From positions 12,342,094-12,406,093 of the forward strand of contig NC_081143.1 of assembly GCF_958295425.1 (NCBI RefSeq): DNA of 64,000 nt, given 5' to 3'. The notes below the pieces were generated by a model, which saw nothing but the letters and a program-made list of their open reading frames with translations, was not told the DNA's origin and searched no databases. The stretch is from Solea solea (taxonomy: Eukaryota > Chordata > Actinopteri > Pleuronectiformes > Soleidae). This document shows, one piece after another, positions 13,391-24,600 of this stretch (its first letter is position 1; every line of letters starts with the position of its first letter). Made by a program: the position numbers and the translations under genes.

Positions 13391-13548
13391 CGAGACAAGA
13401 AAGTCATAGTTCAGTATGTCGCCCAAAATTTGACAAAAATGTCATAGTTTAGTATGACATTTTGTCAGTATGTGGTCCAAAATGTGACAAAAAGTTTCAT
13501 AGTATAGTATGTCGTCCAAAATGAGACAAAAATGACGTAGTTTGGTAT
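13391..13548. repeat. 38-bp tandem repeat array, right remnant beyond a SINE
   Basis: Four or so degenerate copies of the same monomer continue after the SINE insertion. The array then decays into unique DNA around 13,549. One copy is scrambled near 13,450, with the motif inverted locally (TAGTATGACATTTTGTC). Confidence 0.9.
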
Positions 13549-14619
13549 GTAACTCTAGGTTCTCACTCGTATGCCTTGCAGCGTCAGGCACTAATTAAAT
13601 GATGATAGATATTTTTGAAGTTTTTCTGTGTGGTTATGTTTTTAACACCAGACGGGATAGTGCTCAAGCATCTGCTCTTTTGAACTTTGACCCTTTTGAA
13701 AGACATTTTCTGTTCATCTTTTTTTTTTTATAAGTTAAAATTTTAATTTTTATTATGTGGCCCACAGCATACATTCTCGATTAAATATGAAGAAAATTAA
13801 AGATTCATTTTGCTCAATGTTCACTACTGATATGGTGAAAATTTGGATGGATAGATGTCTTGTTTTACAGCTAAAATATTGAGAAATGTGTATATGTATA
13901 CACACGTATACGTATATACACACATATATGTGTGTATATATATCATGACCTCCCTAAACTGTCCTAAAGGAATCTTTAAAAAAAAAAAAAAGTTATGAAA
14001 AGCTTTTGTGATGCTGCAGCCTCGGAGACCCTTGGGTGACAGTGATGTCACTGCTTCTCTGCAATGTCATCATGACACAATCAAAATAAAGGCAACATTC
14101 TCAATGCAAGTGTTCAACAAGGTCAAATTCAAATGAAAATATTGGAAATATCTTCTTTAGGGGACTGATGTCGACCTTCTTCATTTATTCTTTCGTCTCC
14201 TTTTCTTTTTCTCAAGCAGGAACTCCTCCCAGGTCACCTTGGTAGTTTCGACTTCTTTTGGCAGTCTCCTGAAATATTCTGTTTGCCTGCGGCTACGTCA
14301 GTCCCCGCCCCCATCCCTCTTTATCTCTGCCACTCATCCCCCAGCCTCCTTCTCTGAACTTCTTTTCTCCTCCTTCCATCTTCCCTCTTTCTCCATCTCA
14401 TTTTTCAGATTTTTTGTGGGCCTCCATCACAACCTCCACCTCCCTCTGCTTCATCCTCTGCTTTTTCCTTTCTTTCCTGCCCAACGTATCCAAGAGATGC
14501 AGTAGCTGCAGGGTGTGTGTGTGTGTGTGTGTGCGTGTGTGTGTGATGTTATACAGTGGATCCAATGAGCACCTGGAGACCACTAACCATGATCATATCA
14601 ATAAAAGGACATCTGCTCT

Positions 14620-15260
14620 ACGGCAAAAAAAAAAAAAAACCTGCATGAGAGGAGAGAAGGGAAGGAAAAAGGTGCATGTGTGTGTGTGTGTGTGTGTGTG
14701 AATGGGGGAGGTAAAGCAGCAGGACGAGGAGGCGAGTGAACAAAGACAACGGTGTAGAGGACGGATGACAAAGGAAAAAATATGAACAAACCGGAGCAAA
14801 AGTGAAGGAAAGGTGATGGAGAGGAAACTAAAAGATGGAGTGTGTGTGTGAGAGGGCTGAGGAAGAGGAGGAGATGAGGGAAAATTAAAGTAAAGTAAAG
14901 TAAAGAAGAAGGTGATGAGGAGAAGAGATGGACAAAGAAAAGTGGGTGATGACCGTGAGAAAAAGAGGGAGGTAAAAGGAGGGATGAAGAAGAACTGCAA
15001 GGGTAAAGAAAAAGAAATAAACAAGAGAACATGAAAACAGAATGAATGAGCAAGAAAAAAAGTTTACTCGAAATGTAAAAGGTAAAAGAAATGAAGCGTC
15101 ACGAGGGATGAGGAATAAATAGTTGAAGAGGCTGCGGAAGAAAAGAAAAAAAGAACGGAAAGAAAAAGCAGGAAAATGATGGAGCGATGTCAAGATGAGG
15201 ACAGAGGTGAGAGAAAAGGAGGAAATAAAAGGAGATAAGGAGAGGAAACAGGAAGCCAGT
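14620..15260 (+). repeat. purine-rich low-complexity block
   Basis: For about 640 bp the plus strand is dominated by A and G (GGAGAGAAGGGAAGG-type sequence) with few pyrimidines. It is preceded by a pyrimidine-rich block at 14,160-14,480, so the strand bias switches across about 140 bp. Such tracts can adopt triplex structure. Confidence 0.75.
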
Positions 15261-15263
15261 GGC

Positions 15264-15294
<31 letters not shown>

Positions 15295-15777
15295 CACAGG
15301 CCGCCGTCTTCTCATCCTTTGTATACATTTGAAGAAATGAAATTCATTTTTGTGCTAATGCTAATATATGATTGCGTGTGCAGTACATTCCTTGCTGATG
15401 CAAAGTGATATTAAAAAATAATAAATGTCGAGTGGAGTCATGTGATTGCAGTGAGTCTTACATTTACATTACAGCAACACCCTTCCAGTGTATAATGTGC
15501 ATGTAATACTCAAGCGTATCTTGAATGCTCTCATCTTAATAGAGGTTTTTCACAGCAGCTAATATTACACATAGGTGTTACCAATGACAGTAATTATGGT
15601 TCTACTCCATTTAGGTTTAAAAGGGTTTAGTCCTGCTGTTTTCAGCTGTAAGGTGGACGTCACAATAATAAAGACTTGACACTTTAGCCCACAGAAGCCA
15701 TTTTGTGTATACATGTACCTACATTTTAAAGTCTGTATACAGTATGTGATCAAGTAGATTTACCATCTTTGTCAATA

Positions 15778-15935
15778 GTGTGTGTGTTCTTGTATTTATC
15801 ACCTCCTCGGGATCTTTTCTGGCAGCTCCTAATTAAACAGAACATCATTTTTGAGGAACTGCTTTAGTTTGAATTGTAGTTAGGTTCAGGTTAGGGTTAG
15901 ACATTCGCTGGCTATGGTTAACGTTAGGGATACGG
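15778..15935 (+). repeat. fish GT/TTAGG-rich dispersed repeat, copy 1
   Basis: GTGTGTGTTCTTGTATTTAT followed by GTTCAGGTTAGGGTTAG and GGTTAACGTTAGGG. The same layout (GT tract, TTGTATTTGT, then GGTTAGGG-like runs) recurs in the window at about 18,418-18,540 on the minus strand and at 38,445-38,560, 42,440-42,605 and 63,918-64,000. Confidence 0.6.
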
Positions 15936-16536
15936 CTTTATTTAACATGTCCAAATTAAAGGGAGGCAATGGAGTGTGTGTGTGTGTGTGTGTTTGGTCC
16001 TTTGTGTGCAGCAGCAGCAGCAGCAGCAGATCATCACTGTGAGAAGATGTGGAAGCTTTTATTGGAATTGGGGGTTGGGAAGGTGTCGCAGCCGTGATTT
16101 TTATCCTCCTTTGAAGACATGAAGAGAGACAGAACGAGAGGAAAGAAAGGGAATGAGAGGAGGAGAAGAGAAAGAAGGAAAGGAGAAGAGAAGGAGGGGG
16201 AGGGGTAGAGATGGCAGTGAAGTAAGGTTGAGGGGGTGGTGGACGGGTTGCAGAGGTGGCGGTGGAGGTGGTGTGTGTGTGTTGGGGGCGGAGGGGTATA
16301 TATTATGTTTTATGGTCATGAGGGAATGAATAAATCACTGTTTCATTAAACGGCTTCAGTCTCTGAGTGGTGTGCACCCCCCCTCCCCCAATATCATCCC
16401 CTCCCTTCCTTAGGGACATCCCTCTTTCTCTCCATCTGTCCATCCGTCTTATACCACCCTTTCTTACTTTGTCCTGTCTTTCCTCTGCTCTTGTTTTAAA
16501 AAACAAACTGGCCTTCCATCTCTCCATCCACAGTGA

Positions 16537-16569
<33 letters not shown>

Positions 16570-16749
16570 CTGTCTTCTCAGTCTCCATGAGCTGCCATCA
16601 CACATCAACACAACAACGACACTAGGCCATCGTGACACAATGAGGTCAAAGGTCAGAGCAGCAACAACAAGGGGAAACAGAGCCAGAGTCAAGGTTGAAG
16701 AGAGAAAAAGAAAGAAAGAAAGAAAGAAAGAGCCACTGTCAGAGGAGAA

Positions 16750-16766
16750 ACAGGTCTTTATTTAAA
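16750..16766 (-). terminator. candidate distal polyadenylation signal of slit1
   Basis: On the minus strand the sequence around here reads TTTATTTAAATAAAGACC, giving an AATAAA hexamer followed by a C/T-rich stretch. It is the best-placed canonical signal before the intergenic purine-rich DNA. Nearer hexamers exist, so this is one option among several. Confidence 0.35.
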
Positions 16767-17061
16767 TAAATATAAAGAAGCACTACTTGTTTCCACTCAG
16801 AGGAAACAACATGAACAGAAACACAAACTTTTTTTTTTCTTTTCTTTTTTGAAAAACAAAAACATGTTTGGAAACTTTTAGTTCTTTTTGTCTGTTTTCT
16901 AACTGAAAACAATAAATTGATCTAAACTCTATACAGAGAAAACATCAACATATAAATATACTATGACCAAAATGAAAAGCACGGTAAAGCTCATGATAAT
17001 ATATATTACAATCTGTTAGGCTGTTACTGTGCGTGTACACATATATTGCAGTTACAGTCAT

Positions 17062-17062
<1 letters not shown>

Positions 17063-17102
<40 letters not shown>
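17063..17102. repeat. (AAT)n microsatellite
   Basis: About 13 uninterrupted AAT units within the probable slit1 3'UTR; in the transcript it reads (ATT)n. Confidence 0.95.
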
Positions 17103-17104
<2 letters not shown>

Positions 17105-17497
17105 GCTACATTAGTTTAAATGTGATTCATGACACCACTTTGCCTTGGTTAGGAACAATAGCTCAAAGGTTAAAAAACATGTTAAAAACTTCATGTTACA
17201 CACAGTTTATATCAGTTCCATGTACAAATTACACGTCATCATCTATAAAAAGCTACATTTCCTGTGGCATTTGTGTTTCCCGCCATCTTGTTTGGAACAT
17301 CTTACAGTGACAGTCACACACACACACTTCTGTCATTCACATCATGAGTCTTGATTTTATCCCCAGTCTTTTCTTTTGTTTTCTTTTGTTTTGTTTCAAA
17401 TTCCTCGGGACCATTGACAGTACATCTGTGTCTCTTATTCATAAAAAAAGCAAGAAGAAAAAAAAGCAGTGGTTCATTGTGAGAAATATTTTTCTTT

Positions 17498-17700
17498 AAA
17501 GGTCCAGTGCATACATTTTAGAAGGGTTTGTTGGCAAAAAAAATGAATATACTACCTATAAGCATGTTTGTATAAGTGCAGACTTGCTCTAAAATATAAG
17601 AAAATAATAATAATAGTTGGTCTTCCTCACCTTAATATCTCAACATTTTACACAGTACATACTAGATCTAAAGTCGTGCTTTAACAATATATTAAACAAT
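17498..17700 (+). repeat. dispersed repeat fragment (AAAGGTCCAGTGC type)
   Basis: AAAGGTCCAGTGCATACATT, then TTTGTTGGCAAAAAAAATG and ATACTACCTATAAGCATG resemble a non-coding interspersed repeat seen widely in fish genomes. A second copy is at 24,612-24,840. Class not certain. Confidence 0.45.
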
Positions 17701-18417
17701 AACACCATCTTGTGCCGTTTTGTTTCCACAGCTGATGAGAAAAAAACAGGAAAAAAAAAAAAACCTACAGGAGCCCGATGCTTAACCTAATGAAGAAAAG
17801 TGTGGTCTATAACGTTGGTATCTATGGGAACATCATCAGCTGACAACATAATCCTTTCTGGTATGCAAAGGAAAAGGGAGGGGGGCTGAATGAGGGGAGT
17901 CTTATTTTTGTCAAACCATTTCATATTACTAATTCTGGACCACTCAGGTCTGTAATCTGTTCCTGAAACATGTTTCATTTTATTTGTTGAAATCCGGTTC
18001 ACGTCCTGAAGTCTAAGAAAGAAAGTCAGTATCTGCGGCCCCCAATAATACTGTATCATCATCAAAGACACAGGTGTGGCCGCAATGGAATCACAGACAA
18101 CCCTGCGTGGGACCCTGATTATCAGTGTTTTTGTCAGTGTTGCAAGTGGTTGCAAATGTTACGACCATTTACTTTACACAAAACATTGTAGTGTGAGTCC
18201 GAATGTTTTAGCGACTATGTGCCAGGTTAACCCCAGAGTGGACACTACATCACAACGTCCACCGTAATCACATGCAGCTTCTGTCATCATCAGCAGACAG
18301 TTGGGAATTGGACAGTAAGAATAAATTCAACAAAAATATTGACAGCAGCCCTTTTTGTTTATGCTAACTGATATTTGTTGGTTATCTGCCGGGGTCTGGT
18401 TATCTCTAAGCTTACTA

Positions 18418-18540
18418 TTAACTAATAACGACTACTGACCTTTAACCCTAACCTTAACCTTAACCCTACAACATGTCTTCATCTTAAAATGCTTGCTTTT
18501 TGTCCCCACCTGGAACACACACACACACACACACACAGTG
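18418..18540 (-). repeat. fish GT/TTAGG-rich dispersed repeat, copy 2
   Basis: On the minus strand a (GT)n tract leads into GGTGGGGACAAA and then TAGGGTTAAGGTTAAGGTTA. It lies within the probable slit1 3'UTR and is not a telomeric array: the TTAAGG spacing is irregular and spans about 30 bp. Confidence 0.55.
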
Positions 18541-20860
18541 ATAAAGGACACCTGCCATGACCTCTGCTGTCCCCCTTGAACTCCATCATCATTGACCTTT
18601 GGGCTGTCTTCATGCAATGCTACAGGAATGAAACAAAAGCTCATCTCACTAAACGTCCTTCTTCTTTTTTTTATTTTAGAGTATTAAATGTTTGCTTAGT
18701 GACTGCAGCAGCAGGTGGCGCTGATGATCACTGTTCATTTAAAAACAAGGTCCGAAACATTTGTTTAATTTGACTTTAAACAATGCACCGATCTATCCAG
18801 ACTAAATCCATCCTGTTGGTTTCAACACATGGTTTCAATTAAAAGCTTTGGTCAGTGAGTGTGGAAAAGTAAGCAATAGCATCGTACAATATGCAACGAT
18901 ACATGCCACCCCCTCCTGTGAGGTCTGCCCCAACACACTGGATGTCTTGCTTTTTTCCAACATGGGTTATCAATTTTTGTATCTTTAATTACTAGCTCAC
19001 ACATTTGTACAAATGTCCGCATTTCTGAAAGCATTGGAAAACAGATCAAATGAAGGTTGAGCATCGGGACAGAAGGCCCCGTCCATTTCCTTTACAAAAC
19101 ATGGAGCATAAATAAGTCTTTAAGCTCGGGTCAATATGTGTGGAAAGGTTAGCAATAGCAAGCTACATTCTGACTAAATGTAATCTATACATTCCACCTC
19201 CTCTCATGGACCTTCTCATCCAAGCTCCACCACCGAAGCACACAAGGTCATTCTCTGTTGGAAAACAATGAATTGTGGACACTACACTTTTACATGACTC
19301 GCTAACGTGCTAACCTCCAGCTATCATAACCGCAATGTTTGACTTTCCTTAAAACACCATTTGAGTTCAAAAGCATAAAGGCGCATTAGACAGGAGGACA
19401 CAAGCTAAACTGCAGTTTTGTATCTTTGAATATTATGATGTCACGTAATATTCGTTTCAACTTTATACCCTGGACCAAATCCAGAATTTTGACAGTCCTT
19501 TGAGGGCTATAGACAACTTTCTTTTTAATTTTTCCTATCAGAGTGTGAAGAGAATTTCAACAAATAGGATTAAAAATATCTTTCAGAAACTAAATAGAAA
19601 CCCGAGCTTCAAGTGAAGTTAAGTTAAAATGAACTAAACCCTAAAGTTGATCAAATCAATTGCATTTAATTCAGGAAAAATGCTGTGAGGTTTATGCTGC
19701 TGAAAAATATTCCCTTCTAAATAGTAAAGTAAAAATGATTCCTTCAGTGTTTTCTGTGTGTGACCGTATAGACATTAGTGCGTCAAAGTAGCACAAAGTA
19801 GAAATGTCTTTAATCAGCACTTCCTGTTCATTCCCATTTCACAAAATGCTCTGAGGTGGGTGACAGATTGAGGATTTCACCTTCCCGGTTATTGTGAGGT
19901 CAGAGCTGTGATGTCTGGATGGGGTCAGCTGTCGCCCCTGCACCCACCCATGACCCTTAAATGGGATAAGTGTAGTACATGGATGGATGGTTATTGAAAG
20001 GTCAGCACATGAAACTGCCTCTTCTGTTAAAATGAAAGCACCTGACCTCTGTCTGTTGAACAATCATCAGTGTAGTGGACATACTGTATTAGCTTCGTCT
20101 CATTCAGGGGCTGCGCCATTTGTCGGCCATGTAGATCATGAAGGCTGAACAAAAATAAAAGCTTTATACAATAATTCACTGCTGTTGACCAACAACAGAG
20201 CTGTAGGTGGACATGGTACAGATGGTATTTCTTGAACGTACTGTATGAACAGTGACTGTACTGTAGCTCTTCACCTTCGTCCTGGACAGTTTGGGTCAGT
20301 AAGTGTCTGTGTTGGATTGTTCTTTACTTGGCATTGGACACATTAATCAGATGCTTTCAAACGAGCACTCAAAATAGGACAGTGACACGTCCGGCCTTCA
20401 AATGCAGCCTGAACTACGACACATTGTTGATCTTGTTCACACTTTTCGGGCATGTGATCAACAGTCACTTTGTGGATTATTCAAAAAAGCGATTAAAGAG
20501 TCTTCAGCCTCAATCTGTTTCCTCTCTGCACTTTACTGTCTCTGTCCAAAACAAAAACAAAAACAAAACAAAACATGCTGCCAATTTGATCACCACGAGT
20601 CTGTGAAGGGTTATGCTGTTAAAGGTTATGTTAAGTAATGGTGTATTCAGTGTACACAACACCAACTGTTTGTGCAATTAGATTATGTACAAGGCTCAAT
20701 GCAAAGATGCATTAAGTGAATCAGGTGAAAACAAATATGTGCCATGAATCCTGTGAAGATGCAAAGACGGCATCGCGTGCACTCGAGCGAGCGGGATGTG
20801 AAAGTCAGTCGGTGCTGAGATTCCCAAGGTTGTATCAGAAATGGAGGACAGTTTGTGCCT

Positions 20861-20893
20861 CTAGAACTAACTATGAACGTTAGTTAGTTCTAG
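20861..20893. other. perfect 13-bp hairpin in probable slit1 3'UTR
   Basis: CTAGAACTAACTA at 20,861-20,873 is followed after a 7-nt loop by its exact reverse complement at 20,881-20,893. As RNA this would form a stable stem. No tetraloop or known element is recognised. Confidence 0.6.
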
Positions 20894-21398
20894 TGTCGAG
20901 GAGTCGCCTTCTTTTACTTGAGTAACCGCTGGAGTAAAGCGACGTCAAAAACTGCTTTGCGTTCGATATGAATGTACCACTAACCTCCAGATTACAAGAT
21001 AACATGTCAAGGAGTGCAACAATCTTTGCAACAATTTGTTTCCTGTGACCCGTCGCTCTTTGCTGTTATGACTGTGAGGGCTTTTCAACACACACACACA
21101 CACACACACTGTGTTAATCATGAGCTGGTGTTAGGTAGTTAGTGGCAGGTTCTCCTGAAGCGGCCGAGGACGAGGAAGATGATGATGATGATGATGAGGT
21201 TGAAATGTTGATTCCATGTCTCAAAAGGGAAGACCTGTGTTACAGTACAAAACCATGTCTGTGTGCAAAGAACACATAAAACTAACACTGAAAATGTCTG
21301 TTGGTCAGTGACAGTGTGTGTACCTCTTGGTTGTGTGTTGTGTTTGGATAAACGGGAGAGGGTGTGCGTGTGTGTGTGTGTGTGCATCATCCACAGTG

Positions 21399-21667
21399 CT
21401 ACACACACTCCTTGCAGCCACATTCCACAGGCTTCTCCACGTCCTGCATAAATGAGGTCCCGTCGTCGCAATCGAAGGTGAGTCGTCGACGTCGGAGCCT
21501 CAGGGGAGCACAGCAGGGGGCGACGGCGGCAGAGACACTCGGCCCGCTGCTCGCCTGGCACCGACCGCGACATTCAACCCACGAGAAAGTCTTGGAGGTC
21601 TGGCAGAGGACGGTGCCGCGCTGCAGTCGGTGGTAATCTCTTACCGGCTCAGCTCCACACGGGGACT
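21399..21667 (-). CDS. slit1: slit1 exon 38: C-terminal cystine knot and stop
   Basis: A 269-nt coding part ending in TAG at 21,399-21,401. It encodes [35 protein letters not shown], a basic stretch [17 protein letters not shown] and the end [17 protein letters not shown] and [11 protein letters not shown] match the SLIT1 knot (LSWVECRG, FTFECSDGTSF). An insertion of about ten residues ([13 protein letters not shown]) precedes the conserved CC pair. The acceptor is GTCAG. Confidence 0.96.
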
Positions 21668-24600
21668 CTGACGGTGGACACACAGAGAGCCACAGTTAAA
21701 CAGAGCAGACAATCACAACACCTTTTATAGACAAAGACTGAGAAGAAAAATATTGAATGACAAACCAAAGAAAATTACATTTTAGGAAATGAATCAAAAC
21801 TAAATTGCAACTGAATGCAAGACAAACAAATGCTTCTCATGGACCTTATCTCGTCGTTTTTTTTTACAATGACAATAAAGAAATTTATTTGAATTGGAAT
21901 TGAATATTTCCTGATTTTCCTCATCCACGCATCTGATGTGTTGGTGGGAAAGTTGAGGTGCACTTTGAGTTGCTATTTAAATAAAGTCTGATTGTCACAC
22001 TCACCTGTATCACAGCTCTCGCCGGTGTATCCCTGCTCACAGACGCAACTCTCTCCTCTGTCCGTCTTCTGACACTGGCCGTGCAGGCACTGCAGACTCT
22101 GACAGGACCCGCCTGGCTCCCCCTGCAGGTTACAGAGTGCACCATGGTATCCCTCCTTACAGTCACAGCGGTAGGTTTGTGTGTCCAGCACCACACACAC
22201 ACCGTTCACGCACCTGGATGGACACAGAAGGCAGTCGAGACAAAACACGATAAACCCAACATTGTCCAATGGAATCAGTGATGAGCTAAGTTTGCAGAAT
22301 GTATTCAAGTCAACTCAGTAGTGAGGAGAACAGAGAGTGATACAGATATATATATATATCTGTCTATGACCTAATGACCATATTTCGTGAGAACCTTGGC
22401 GCCACAAACTGTCTCTGGAATGATCTGCTCCTGTTTCCACTAGTGTTTACAGTACAACGGTGCACATCAGTGCACATTGCTGTGTGAAAAAAAAAAAAAT
22501 ACTGTCTATTTTTAATGTTCTTTAGAGCAGTGATTCCCAAACACTGGCTCAGGACCCACAGATGGGACACGGGAAATTTGTTTTGGTCCCCAAACCAGAA
22601 AAATCATCTCTTTATTAACTCAGTGTTATAGATATGGCTGCAACTTAGACTCTACATTATGCACAAATGTGTTCTGGTAACAATCTATATTGTGATTTGG
22701 GTCAAGGTAGTTTGTGGGTCCTCATTTATGCAATTTTAGCTGGCAGAGATTTTATTCTGTCAGCCATGTTTTCAGTGACGACTTGTCTGCCTGCTGTTGG
22801 TGTTTCTTGTCACAGGTCGCACAGTTTATATTCAGCCACATTAAGCATTTTACTATAATGAGGGATGACATTTGTATAGTGGAGCGCAACACATTAAATG
22901 TCTTTAAATGCCACAACAAAACACACTCACTTGCTGCCTTCACACAAGTTGACACCTGTTGCCGTGGTGACAACATCCACCCCAGTAAGGCCTCCTGCTA
23001 TTGGCTGGTCACAGTGTGGTCCCGTCCACCCTGTCTGACAGTGACACTGGGGTCCCTGTGAGAGAGGATACGTTCACTCCTTCACATTATACTGAGGTGT
23101 ATATGAATGAGTGACATCTAATGGTGAGACTGCAGACAGTAGTAAGCTACATAATGCAGACTGGTTGGTTTGTTCAATCGGGCTGCGCTGGTCAGGTCCT
23201 TTTCTTTTCCTTTCCTGCTGTACAAACATGGCAGCTTCCTTAAAGCAAGGCCCTTACCTGAAGTACATACAACCTTACTGAGTGATCCAATTACATCCAG
23301 ATTTTTCACGCCTGAATGATCCAAAATCTGTCCTCAGGACCGATCACAAACATGTGGCTACATTCCTGCAGAGACTGTCTCCTTAGCAGCTGCAGTTTCA
23401 CCGTATTTTTACACCATTAATTGATTTGTTTGTAACCACCGCTACAGTACTAACACTGATTGTCACAATTTATTTATTTCTAATTACAATTAATTGATTC
23501 ATTACTCTTTTTGTCTCTCGCTCTCTCTTTCTGTCACTTGCATGCATACACACACACACAAATACCAATTTCTACCACTTTATCCTCAACACAAGCGCTG
23601 CGAAGGGGGAGGAGCCAATCCCAGCTGACATAGGGTGAAATGGTATACCCTGGACAGGTTGCTAGTCTATCGCAGGGCAAACATACAGCAACAAACAATG
23701 CACTGTAAAATTCAAACCTACAGCCAGTTTAGCGTGTCCAATAGACCTAATCCCCCATTTTGCATGTTTTTTGGACTGTTGGAGGAAGTCGAAGGAAGTG
23801 AATATCAGGTGTAAATGGGGCCTAAAGCTAAAGTACACTCATTTAAACATGGGGAGTATATTCAATTTCAGCTAATAACCGCCCTAAATGCTACACACTG
23901 GACCTTCAATATTAGCGGTGTGAATGAGTGAGTGAAGGTTGGCAGTCTGACTCCTACCTGTGCAGCATCAGGTTGGCAGACGCCATGGAGGCAGTAGAGC
24001 TTGCGGCAGGCCTGGCAGCCCGGCACCACCCCAGGCTTCATGTGGCTGCGGGTGAAATCCTGCAGCTCGTGGTTGATGTACAGATTCCTGATGCAGCCAT
24101 GGAAACTGGACGTGTTGAGGGACTGAAATGAGACGCCCAGAGAAGCAGGCATCACCTCCTCTGGCATACCTGGATGGGAGGAACAATCATCAGCTCAAGA
24201 ACGATGTGTCCAACCTCAGGTGTTTTCACCCTCCACCTCTCTCGCTCTTACCTCCCACATACAGAGGGGCCTCCTCAGGCACCAGCTGGCTCCGGCCCTG
24301 ACTGTCCAGAGTCATTGGCTCTCCTCCGTCCACAGACAGGTTCACCATGCGGTTGAAGGTCACCAGCTCGACAGTGTGGAAACGCCCATCATTCACAGTC
24401 TCAGTGCTGCGACAGAGTAATACACACGTTTTATTCAGGTAACAATAAATGATGTGGAGTCTGGAGGGAAAAAAAAATGACTTTTTAAATTAACCTCATA
24501 AACTGCCATTTTTTTTTTCCAACTTTGCATTTTGCAGTTTGTCAAGCACCATCTTGGTTTTTTTTTAATCAGAGAAACTGTGAGGTCACAGCTCACTATG

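Larger units (their letters stand above)
13549..16739. other. intergenic low-complexity region between satellite and slit1
   Basis: No supported gene. It holds alternating ACA/TGT and TA tracts at 13,890-13,945, pyrimidine-rich DNA at 14,160-14,480, TG tracts at 14,515-14,545, 14,679-14,700, 15,268-15,293 and 15,974-15,993, a purine-rich block at about 14,620-15,260, a (CAG)n tract at 16,009-16,029, another purine-rich stretch at 16,110-16,275, a (CA)n tract at 16,536-16,567 and (AAAG)n at 16,702-16,730. Long frames here are low-complexity artefacts. Confidence 0.75.
16740..21398 (-). other. slit1: probable slit1 3'UTR, up to about 4.6 kb
   Basis: Downstream of the slit1 stop there is no further acceptor-flanked exon and no other gene. 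The most convincing AATAAA on the minus strand, by position and context, is near 16,756-16,763, where U-rich and purine-rich sequence begins. The interval carries (CA)n tracts at 18,516-18,537 and 21,091-21,110, a (GAT)n tract at 21,177-21,197, a perfect 13-bp hairpin near 20,870 and several dispersed repeat fragments. Shorter polyadenylated forms are possible. No transcript evidence is available. Confidence 0.4.

Noticed and set aside
14593..15328. Long Phe/Ser/Pro-rich frames on the minus strand
   Set aside because: They are read from purine-rich low-complexity DNA, overlap each other in three frames and have no domain or splice context.
17787..18155. 122-codon open frame on the minus strand
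   Set aside because: It lies in the probable slit1 3'UTR, has no recognisable family, low codon bias and no conserved motif; likely chance.
18440..18475. Telomere-like TTAGGG/TTAAGG run
   Set aside because: Only about 30 bp, irregular spacing, and part of a dispersed GT/TTAGG repeat seen five times in the window.
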